A DNA stretch of 64,000 bases from Paramecium octaurelia. Taxonomy: Eukaryota > Ciliophora > Oligohymenophorea > Peniculida > Parameciidae. Below, piece after piece: positions 25,109 through 35,039 of this stretch. The stretch covers positions 329,949-393,948 of the forward strand of contig CAJJDP010000111.1 in NCBI GenBank assembly GCA_905182995.1. Direction: 5' to 3'. The notes under the pieces are model-generated. The model saw only the letters and a list, made by a program, of their open reading frames with translations. It did not search any database and was not told where the DNA came from. The position numbers and the translations under genes are program-made. The stretch's first letter is position 1. Each line of letters begins with the position of its first letter.

Positions 25109-26498
25109 CATTTGTTCAACTCTTATTGGTATTAGCAAACACGGAGAGATATTTGTTGGGCATCATTGATTACTGGTAAATTTTGTTCTCAGCTAGCTAT
25201 TAATCTATTCATTCATAAATTTTCTCGAGCTCAACTCATTTGATTAATATTAGAGCCACTCAATTGCTAATTAAACCATTTTAGTAATCTTAAATTTATT
25301 GCTCCTTGCTCTCATGAAAAGAAATACTTCTTGGTAACGCATTTTCACATCATGTTTGGTAGAAATTTCTTCCCCTGTGTTAGAAATTTTATTTTTCATG
25401 TTAGATCGAATTAAAGTAATACACCTTAGGCTGGTTGTGATTATTTAGGCTTTCGCTACTGTGCGCATTAGGTTTTGAACCTAAAAATTGACATAATGTT
25501 TTTACTAATTACACAGCAAATTAGACATCATGATTTATTAATTAAATTCAACATGCTTGTAAGGCACGATAAACCTTCCTTCAAGAATATTTTGCGTAGT
25601 TCATATTTCTGTTGTTTTAGACTTGAACTCAAATGAATGCTATTTGACTGTTTTGGATATTACCTTTATATTAGAATTGGCTGATGCATAAGTGGATTTT
25701 TTAATTAGGCATCCCTAGTTGTAATTCTCGGTACACTTGGTCAACATGTTAATTGAGTGCAAATAACGGTATGAACTATTTTGTTAAGGTCGATTACATA
25801 TAGGTTTGCCGTTTGTTCCTTAATTACAAGTGCCAATTTTAGTCAAATTAAAAGGATTCTCTTTAATCGTATTATAATATTTGTATTAGCTGACATTTGA
25901 TTAAAATTATGAAAAATTGTTGGATCTCTTATGCAATTTCTGCTTAAAGTGCTGCCTTTCTCTTTTAATAAGCTGAGGTGTGATAAACATTGCAGTTTAT
26001 TATTAATTTATATCACTCCACTCAGGTCTTGCCTCTCTAGGTCAGTTTGGAAATGAAATACTTTTGCATGGACTGAAGAAATGCACAATAAGTTTTGGTT
26101 GCTAAACTGGAATGGAGTGATCTTTGAAATGATGCATTTATACTGAATATAATAAATCTCCTCGCGTTTCCCTAAATTTGATTTATATTTGCTAGCTTGC
26201 TAATTGAATTATATGCTCATAACAGTTAATGAATTTTAGTTGAGCAAGCCTGTAAGATCTGATGACTCTATTTTGTTTGGGCAAGCGCAATAATAGCATC
26301 GAGGTAGCGAGGTTATTAATGTAATAACCATCTAATTCTTTATTTATTCTTGTTTTTTAGAGAATTACTGTGTGCTAATATTAATTAGCCCACTTATTTA
26401 TGAGCGGTTATCAACTGGAGGAAGTTCTAATATTGCGATGCCGATTTATCTATCTATTTAAATATTTCTAGAGAGTTTTGTTTAATCTTTGCAGATTC
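25109..26498. repeat. Direct repeat copy A1 (1,390 bp)
   Basis: Appears identical to 26500-27889 by line-by-line reading, with exactly the same length. The copies are separated by a single n at 26499, which points to two overlapping contig ends placed side by side rather than a biological tandem duplication. Confidence 0.9.
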
Positions 26499-26499
26499 N

Positions 26500-27889
26500 C
26501 ATTTGTTCAACTCTTATTGGTATTAGCAAACACGGAGAGATATTTGTTGGGCATCATTGATTACTGGTAAATTTTGTTCTCAGCTAGCTATTAATCTATT
26601 CATTCATAAATTTTCTCGAGCTCAACTCATTTGATTAATATTAGAGCCACTCAATTGCTAATTAAACCATTTTAGTAATCTTAAATTTATTGCTCCTTGC
26701 TCTCATGAAAAGAAATACTTCTTGGTAACGCATTTTCACATCATGTTTGGTAGAAATTTCTTCCCCTGTGTTAGAAATTTTATTTTTCATGTTAGATCGA
26801 ATTAAAGTAATACACCTTAGGCTGGTTGTGATTATTTAGGCTTTCGCTACTGTGCGCATTAGGTTTTGAACCTAAAAATTGACATAATGTTTTTACTAAT
26901 TACACAGCAAATTAGACATCATGATTTATTAATTAAATTCAACATGCTTGTAAGGCACGATAAACCTTCCTTCAAGAATATTTTGCGTAGTTCATATTTC
27001 TGTTGTTTTAGACTTGAACTCAAATGAATGCTATTTGACTGTTTTGGATATTACCTTTATATTAGAATTGGCTGATGCATAAGTGGATTTTTTAATTAGG
27101 CATCCCTAGTTGTAATTCTCGGTACACTTGGTCAACATGTTAATTGAGTGCAAATAACGGTATGAACTATTTTGTTAAGGTCGATTACATATAGGTTTGC
27201 CGTTTGTTCCTTAATTACAAGTGCCAATTTTAGTCAAATTAAAAGGATTCTCTTTAATCGTATTATAATATTTGTATTAGCTGACATTTGATTAAAATTA
27301 TGAAAAATTGTTGGATCTCTTATGCAATTTCTGCTTAAAGTGCTGCCTTTCTCTTTTAATAAGCTGAGGTGTGATAAACATTGCAGTTTATTATTAATTT
27401 ATATCACTCCACTCAGGTCTTGCCTCTCTAGGTCAGTTTGGAAATGAAATACTTTTGCATGGACTGAAGAAATGCACAATAAGTTTTGGTTGCTAAACTG
27501 GAATGGAGTGATCTTTGAAATGATGCATTTATACTGAATATAATAAATCTCCTCGCGTTTCCCTAAATTTGATTTATATTTGCTAGCTTGCTAATTGAAT
27601 TATATGCTCATAACAGTTAATGAATTTTAGTTGAGCAAGCCTGTAAGATCTGATGACTCTATTTTGTTTGGGCAAGCGCAATAATAGCATCGAGGTAGCG
27701 AGGTTATTAATGTAATAACCATCTAATTCTTTATTTATTCTTGTTTTTTAGAGAATTACTGTGTGCTAATATTAATTAGCCCACTTATTTATGAGCGGTT
27801 ATCAACTGGAGGAAGTTCTAATATTGCGATGCCGATTTATCTATCTATTTAAATATTTCTAGAGAGTTTTGTTTAATCTTTGCAGATTC
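26500..27889. repeat. Direct repeat copy A2 (1,390 bp)
   Basis: Second copy of 25109-26498, offset 1,391. The sequence then continues uniquely at 27890. Confidence 0.9.
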
Positions 27890-27949
27890 CGGTGGTTCAT
27901 GAGAGTTTTCAGGAATTGCATTACAAATTATGTAAAAAATTCTAGCGCG

Positions 27950-28640
27950 CTTATCATCTGTTATGCTTAAACTTAGATTGGAAATACAATTATATGTCCA
28001 TTATCATTTTAAAGCTAACTGTAACAGACAGTTCATGAACTTGCAATCCTCCTGTTGATTGGCTATTTATTAATGAGGTGTTCTGTTCATTTTTGTGGAT
28101 AATATTTAAATCGATGATCCCTTCTGCTCGGAGTCAATTTTCATATAGTTCTTTACATATTCTATTCTAAAGACACTACTTATTTCTATTGCATATGAGG
28201 GTCCTATTAATCCTCCCCTTTATGGTTCTAATTTTCATAACCCCAGTAAACCAGCTTTGAGTACTTGTTGGTATAATTTATCTACTTCCATAGCCCTGTT
28301 CAACTATATGTGAATCTAAATGTCCCTATATTTAATAATTTAATAATTTAGTAATTATATTTTGTATTTATCAAAAAATGATACTTGCTCATGTTTACAT
28401 GTTATTAATAACATACTTGGATAACGTAAATATGAAGTTGGTTAACTTATTGAGATTATCATTGGAATATTGCTTATCTTCAGAAATCCTCAGATCTTAA
28501 TTCTGTGTTTGGATAGCATTTTTATAATGGAAATTACAAATCTTTCAACCTGTTATATTATGACCAGACTATCAAGATCAAGATTAATTCTTGTTTCAAG
28601 ATTGGGGTGATGATTTTACTACTTAATATACAATCTTTCA
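27950..28640. repeat. Diverged dispersed repeat, copy 1
   Basis: Similar in order and spacing to 35380-35930. Shared islands include AACTTGCAAT followed by CATCCTG/CCTCCTG, TTCTGTTC followed by a T-run, TTCTGCT(C/T)(G/T)GAGTCAA, TTCATAT, GGGTCCT and ATCAAGATCAA. No protein reading frame is conserved in the shared part, so it is probably a non-coding or long-dead element. It lies immediately after the duplicated segment. Confidence 0.6.
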
Positions 28641-28899
28641 GTACCACTATGCGAAATAATAATAAATTATGAAGAAGAGTTAATCATAAAAAAGCACACA
28701 ATTGTCATTGGGTAATATTATAACATTTGTCATACTTAAAAAAGGTACTTCAACTGTCACTTTTGTATCTAATAGCTCATATACATCTGGATATAGCTAT
28801 GACACTATCTATAATTGAAAAATATAAGCAAAAGCTACTAATGTTTTTTATTCGTCACAATCATCCCCTGATACTTCGAAAAACTAGCCTAAAGTAAAC

Positions 28900-29480
28900 A
28901 TGAGTGATTTAAGAGCATTTTGGGTAATAGGATGACCTTTGGGGGATTAGGTTCCATATATCTAATAAATATAAATAAAAATGGAAAAGGTAAATTTAAA
29001 TGACTAAGCGATATTGGATTATAAATTATATAAAATTGAATAAAATCAATTCAAAACTGGATAAAAATAATTAGAATATATTATAAAATGTGATATTTAG
29101 TCTCAAAGTTGTACAATATTTAAATATTCTAAATATTCAATCCATAAACAATAGTGCAGTTATTAGAAAATAGTATTAAAACTCAATAACTTACTTAAGA
29201 CATGCTATTGAATAATAATTGATCCTTGTCTTTTGTTATGAAATTGCTTGAGATATCATTAATACATTAAATTTTTGAAATCGTCGAAGAGGAAAAAATA
29301 AAATACCAAATTGTATCTCTGAGTGAATTGGCTATGAAGAGTTGTTGCATATTAAGTTAGGTAAATTAGTAGATATATACTCATATATAATTGTAATGAT
29401 ATCTCAATGTTATGAGAAGAAATTTTATGAGATCTAGGATAATTTTACTAAAACGAGGTCAATTATTTTTATCTAAATAA
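28900..29480. other. AT-rich, nothing resolved
   Basis: Possibly the decayed 3' end of the tubulin-like sequence on the minus strand, but no residues of the tubulin C-terminal domain could be recognised. Confidence 0.25.
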
Positions 29481-30300
29481 TAAGGCTGTAGATCTATGAC
29501 AAGGATTAAGAGGACATTGATAGAAAAATTACTCTTTTTTAGTTAGATATTGAATGAATTATGTTTGCTATAATTCTGTTCGAGTGTAATCATTATCAAA
29601 GTCATTTCGTCATACGATGGAAGTAAAAAATGTATACGAGGATAAGGAAACACATGTGAAATAAACTTGGAGTTATCACAAGAATTAAATCTTCTTAATC
29701 TAGTATATGAATTAATTGCTTGAGCAACAAAATTATTTAAATGTCTATAATCAACAAAATCTAATTCTAATTGATCATCGATAACATTGTTAATTGGTGA
29801 ATTTTCAAAAATTGCAATGCTGTAACCTGAATTATAAACTCCCACAACATTATTCAATATCACTGAGATGGGAAAATTATAAATCCATTTTATTTTGCTT
29901 TAGGTCCAAATTCCCTATGGAAAAAGAGATGATAACCCGAGTAAAGCATCCAAACCCCCAGTTCCTCCACCTATCAAACTTGTAATCAAAAATTGATCTA
30001 ATTATTCCATCGTTTCTATTTATTTCGAATGAAATATAATCCTTAATATGCTAGATCTTTCCTGCAGCATACATACCTCGAGCAGAAGTTAATACTTCAT
30101 CTTTCCAAGTACAAAGAAAGCTTCTTATAATTTACTGATTTATTCCTTAAGACTTAATGTATCATTCTGTCGATGTATCGCAGAAAAATGCTAATGGATA
30201 ATGATTTCCGTCTAGTTTAGAGTACTGAGTATTATTTAGTTTTACAGTATTAGTTAAAATTAGTTTCGATATCAAATTCCCATTGATATCTTTAAACTCT
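29480..30300 (-). pseudogene. Alpha-tubulin-like pseudogene
   Basis: The minus strand carries ordered tubulin landmarks: NHYPLAFFCDTSTE (position of the GKHVPR-VFLDLEPT region), then KDEVLTSARGMYAAGK (matches the KEDAANNFARGHYTIGK segment), then IGGGTGGLDALL (the GGGTGSG nucleotide-binding loop), then VGVYNSGYSIAIFE (VEPYNS), YRHLNNFVAQAINS (NLNRLIAQVIS) and VFPYPRIHFLLPSY (LVPYPRIHF-L-SY, alpha type). The order and spacing match alpha-tubulin residues of about 85-345. The frame changes just before the GGGTGG loop, TGA codons interrupt the upstream part, and the C-terminal third could not be found. A functional tubulin would need these repaired, so I call it a pseudogene of a divergent alpha-tubulin-like gene. 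Confidence 0.72.
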
Positions 30301-31340
30301 TGAGTTGATTATAATGAGATTTGTAGATAGCTATTCTATTCTTTTTTAAATTCAAATCGTATCTTAACCTTTATAATTAACTTTAAACATCAGATTGCCA
30401 ATTTTACAAAGAAACGTTTTTCGAAAAAACTAAAATAAGTGATTCTATTATTAACCAATATGATTAGAGGGAATAATTTGGTAATTCAACAGCTCTCAAA
30501 GAGGGATGATCAAATTCATGAATTAATTCAAATAATAGCAATTTTTCTATATGTTTTATGATAACACTATTGAAAAATTGAATTAAGTATAAATATATAA
30601 TAGTTAAAATCAGATTATAGTTTGGAGCCATGCAAATACAGACTTTAAATTACCTGATTTATCCATTATCCAAAAGATTTCAGAAATTTTACTCCGAATT
30701 CAATTTTGGAATTCTCAGGAACGTATTCATATTCCATATTTATTTATGATTACTCATCGTTTTTATATTCTTAAAATGCCATATTACTGACTGTGGAATT
30801 TTCTGTACCAATAAGGAAAGCACTCATAAATTCATATTCTGAACCTATATTCCATAATCTTACCAAACTATCTTTCCCAGTTCCTATTGAAGATCTCCTT
30901 TTTCATCTCCTCCTCCTATCTCACGCTTTATACCTTCTTATAATGGATTTATTAATGAATTTATTTTCCATTTGTAGCAATAAAGTAGATATCCTACTAT
31001 CTCAAAGCATATATAAGGACTTTTTTTTTTATATTAGCATTAAAATTAGTGATATATTTCAATTATTTTCGAAATTACCCAATGTTATCAATTCTCTTTC
31101 AAATTTTGAAGGGAATTTACAAGATTTAACCAATTAATGGATTTTAATTAACTAATGTAATTTTTTTCAATCAAATAAATAAAAGTTGACTATTAATTTG
31201 ATCAACAAAATCAAATACTATGATTAAGCTAATCTATGAAAAGTAAAATACTGAATGTGTCAATCTGGACTTGCAAATGTATATCTTAATTCTAAGAAAT
31301 ATTGTAATTAATTAGAAATCAACTTATTATAAAACAATAG
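30300..31340. other. No resolved gene
   Basis: Possible 5' remains of the tubulin-like gene (minus) are in shifting frames. A 114-residue plus-strand frame (30793-31137) is open but has no recognisable features and may be chance in this AT-rich context. Confidence 0.3.
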
Positions 31341-31350
31341 GTTTGATTAT

Positions 31351-32321
31351 TCAATTAAATAATATTTCAGTAATTGACTGAGTCAAACAAAATTTCAATT
31401 GTGTTGAAAATATATGTTCTTCTTTTACTTAATTATAGATTATTTGTGACACATATTGACTCATCTCTAAAATATTAAATACTAATTCCAATTAGGACTT
31501 ATCAGTATTTTTAAAACCAATTTAAAGTTGATTTGATTTTATGTTTGGGTCACACCTATGAATTAAAGTTAATGACTTTTGTATTACTGATTTCTTAAAT
31601 TTATTGAAGGTGCTTCTGATTGTTTGATAAATTTCACATTTTATTTATGTCAACATTTAAATTTTATCAAATTCCTTATCAACGAATATAGGATGTAGTC
31701 CAACATTTGAAAAAATATAATCTCCTTATTAATAAGATATAATAATATGTGCTTCCTTCTAAGGAACAAATTCAAATTATTTGATTGATAGTTTCTAAAA
31801 TTAAAGGGGCGAGTAAGTTGTTTAAATTTATTACACTATTAAAAATATACTATTATAGCTTCCACCTCCTCCTAAATTATATTATCTATTATTAATACTT
31901 GGTTGAATGCTGTATCTGAATGAATTATTTGTTTGATTCTCTTGTATTGAATTCAAAAAATCAAAATTTTCGGTATTGATAAAGTTAAATCCATAAAAGC
32001 AATTAGCAAGAGAATAATAGGATTCAAGTTTGTAATTTTCGCTTGTAAATTTATCAGAGAAGTAGGAATCATTTAATTTTTTAAGGATCCATCTACTCCT
32101 AAAATGATTTGATATCCCAATTAGGTATCGTTTTCATAATTACCGAAAATATCTACAGTCACAGAGGTTGTATTTTTTAATTATAAAATCTAAATATCAA
32201 TTTGAAAATACTTTGAGATAAAAATCTACTTTTCCTTTAAAACTAATGCTTGTTATAGACACATATCCTGATAATGTTTTACATTTTTTGTGTTAAAAAG
32301 TTTTTCTTTAATTTCAGTCAT
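31351..32321 (-). pseudogene. About 323-codon gene with a single frameshift, unknown product
   Basis: ATG 32321 (MTEIKEKLFNTKNVKHYQDM) reads well to about 32086, where the frame must slip by -1 at a run of six A (minus strand). It is then open, without any TGA, to the stop at 31353-31351. The downstream frame contains SYFSDKFTSENYKLESYYSL, NNRQYNLGGGGSYNSIF and HIIISYQQGDYIFSNVGL. No intron boundaries fit the slip. No family recognised. The N-terminal third is repeated at 33324-33708 because of the duplicated contig end, and that copy has the same A-run, so the shift is not a difference between the two reads of the locus. Pseudogene or recoding cannot be separated here. Confidence 0.5.
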
Positions 32322-33322
32322 GTTATAACAATTTATTACTTATATTCTTTAGTCATCAATTGCATGACATTTAAATTGAAGAAAAAGAGATTGGATACAT
32401 ATTGGAAGGAAATTATTTGAGGATGTTTATGCATTTTTGAATATTAGTGATAATCATGTTTGCTCATCAAACAAGCCTTATCTTCTGACAAGTTTAGAAT
32501 AAATAAAAAAAATTGTGATGGATTGGATAATATGAATAACATAATTTAAAAACTGGTAAATAGATAACTACTCAAATGAAGGAAAAAAATAAGGATAATG
32601 GAAAGAAATAAATTAGAATTATTGGGAGCAATGTTTATTGCCCTAAACATGAGAAAGGTCAAAATTTATGAAGAGGGGAAATTATGTTGTTGACTAAATG
32701 TAAGGGATATGGAAGTATGTTTAAGTAGATAAGAAATTTATAACTTATTTAATGTTGAGGAGGATAATATAATTAGTTAGGAGTAAGGGATGGATTATGG
32801 ATTTAGTTGAGCTAAGGATATTGGGATTTTTCCTAAGTAATTGATTGTGGCTTATATATAAAAATGGATAAAAGATTGGCAGATAGGACATCTTGTATCG
32901 GAAGAAAGGGAAGGAATAATTTTAATAAATGTAACACTTTGAGAATAAACTAAGCCCAATTCAAAATAGGAAAATGGATTGAGTTAAATAATGGGTTTTA
33001 TGACTTATCTCAAGTCACTTATAAGGGAAAATATAAAAACGGAAAAAAAGTTGGAAATTGATAGATTTTCTTTTTAGAAAATTAGGTGTAAAATTATTGA
33101 TTATATATTATTATTTTTTAAGTGGTGGTGGATTATATGCTGAAGGAGGTTAGCTTAAGGTTGGAAGATGGACTGAATAAAGTGATGGGTTTTATGTTGA
33201 TTCTTAAGTAATTTATGAAGTTGAATATAAAAATGGTGTAAAAATTGGTCGATGGAATATTTCTTATAAGGATAGGAAGTCAAAAAAAACTTAATAAATG
33301 TAAATAATTTCGAATAATCTTA
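31937..33322. repeat. Direct repeat copy B1 (1,386 bp)
   Basis: Same as 33324-34709 by reading, same length, separated by one n at 33323. Contains the N-terminal part of the minus-strand 31351-32321 gene and part of the MORN-like array. Best explained as an unmerged contig overlap. Confidence 0.9.
32640..33322 (+). pseudogene. MORN-like repeat array, truncated duplicate at contig end
   Basis: Same sequence as 34027-34709. Contains repeats of the form GKW-EL...YKNGKKVG, but ends at the n at 33323. It should be treated as the same locus as the array ending at 35039, not as a second gene. Confidence 0.7.
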
Positions 33323-33323
33323 N

Positions 33324-34709
33324 TTCTCTTGTATTGAATTCAAAAAATCAAAATTTTCGGTATTGATAAAGTTAAATCCATAAAAGCAATTAGCAAGAGA
33401 ATAATAGGATTCAAGTTTGTAATTTTCGCTTGTAAATTTATCAGAGAAGTAGGAATCATTTAATTTTTTAAGGATCCATCTACTCCTAAAATGATTTGAT
33501 ATCCCAATTAGGTATCGTTTTCATAATTACCGAAAATATCTACAGTCACAGAGGTTGTATTTTTTAATTATAAAATCTAAATATCAATTTGAAAATACTT
33601 TGAGATAAAAATCTACTTTTCCTTTAAAACTAATGCTTGTTATAGACACATATCCTGATAATGTTTTACATTTTTTGTGTTAAAAAGTTTTTCTTTAATT
33701 TCAGTCATGTTATAACAATTTATTACTTATATTCTTTAGTCATCAATTGCATGACATTTAAATTGAAGAAAAAGAGATTGGATACATATTGGAAGGAAAT
33801 TATTTGAGGATGTTTATGCATTTTTGAATATTAGTGATAATCATGTTTGCTCATCAAACAAGCCTTATCTTCTGACAAGTTTAGAATAAATAAAAAAAAT
33901 TGTGATGGATTGGATAATATGAATAACATAATTTAAAAACTGGTAAATAGATAACTACTCAAATGAAGGAAAAAAATAAGGATAATGGAAAGAAATAAAT
34001 TAGAATTATTGGGAGCAATGTTTATTGCCCTAAACATGAGAAAGGTCAAAATTTATGAAGAGGGGAAATTATGTTGTTGACTAAATGTAAGGGATATGGA
34101 AGTATGTTTAAGTAGATAAGAAATTTATAACTTATTTAATGTTGAGGAGGATAATATAATTAGTTAGGAGTAAGGGATGGATTATGGATTTAGTTGAGCT
34201 AAGGATATTGGGATTTTTCCTAAGTAATTGATTGTGGCTTATATATAAAAATGGATAAAAGATTGGCAGATAGGACATCTTGTATCGGAAGAAAGGGAAG
34301 GAATAATTTTAATAAATGTAACACTTTGAGAATAAACTAAGCCCAATTCAAAATAGGAAAATGGATTGAGTTAAATAATGGGTTTTATGACTTATCTCAA
34401 GTCACTTATAAGGGAAAATATAAAAACGGAAAAAAAGTTGGAAATTGATAGATTTTCTTTTTAGAAAATTAGGTGTAAAATTATTGATTATATATTATTA
34501 TTTTTTAAGTGGTGGTGGATTATATGCTGAAGGAGGTTAGCTTAAGGTTGGAAGATGGACTGAATAAAGTGATGGGTTTTATGTTGATTCTTAAGTAATT
34601 TATGAAGTTGAATATAAAAATGGTGTAAAAATTGGTCGATGGAATATTTCTTATAAGGATAGGAAGTCAAAAAAAACTTAATAAATGTAAATAATTTCGA
34701 ATAATCTTA
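33324..34709. repeat. Direct repeat copy B2 (1,386 bp)
   Basis: Second copy of 31937-33322, offset 1,387. The unique sequence resumes at 34710 and completes the MORN-like array. Confidence 0.9.
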
Positions 34710-35039
34710 TCTTTAGTGGAGGTGGGTAGTATGATGGAGAGGATTCAAAATAAATTGGAAAATGGATTGAATTAAGCGATGACTTTTATGATTTATCTCA
34801 AATTATTTATAATGGCGAATACAAGAATGGTAAAAAGGTTAGCAGATTGTACATTTTATTTAGAGGGGACTTTGATCAGGAATTTAAATAGATGTATTTT
34901 GTTGTAAAAGAAACGTTATAGTGGTGGTAGGTTGTATGATGAAGGTGGTTCTTTCAGGATTGGTAGATGGATTGAATCAAGTGATGGATCTACAACTTGG
35001 TCCTAAGTCACTGTGTAGTTTTTTTCTTCTCTTAAATGA
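34020..35039 (+). pseudogene. MORN-like repeat protein, decayed
   Basis: Repeats of about 50-60 residues built on GGGxYDEGG...IGRWIELSDGF...SQVIYxGEYKNGKKVGRW, a MORN-like motif. Best preserved are GGGLYAEGGQLKVGRW (about 34511), GGGQYDGEDSKQIGKWIELS (about 34720) and GGGRLYDEGGSFRIGRWIES (about 34922). The exons are joined by phase-2 introns at equivalent positions, for example 34688-34717 (30 nt) and 34899-34926 (28 nt), so exon and intron were amplified together. The last exon ends at TGA 35037-35039. Upstream units are broken: TGA replaces the expected Trp in one VGRWDI-type position (about 34446), another TGA lies near 34229, and the start is not readable. By family knowledge MORN-type repeats bind membranes or act as scaffolds. 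I infer a partly decayed gene. Confidence 0.65.

Larger units (their letters stand above)
24340..28900. other. Gene-poor region, visibly less AT-rich, with direct duplication
   Basis: No convincing ciliate-code gene could be read on either strand. G and C are visibly more frequent than in the rest of the window. It contains the 1,390-bp direct duplication around the n at 26499, and its right part shares a diverged repeat with 35340-35930. A short hydrophobic ORF (24772-24981) is not supported by anything else. Candidates are germline-limited DNA or decayed transposon sequence, but no ends or transposase were recognised. Confidence 0.4.

Noticed and set aside
25463..25482. Small palindrome (TTAGGTTT-TGAACCTAA-like) considered as a tRNA T-arm or terminator
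   Set aside because: No acceptor, D or anticodon stem could be folded around it, and the window is not bacterial.
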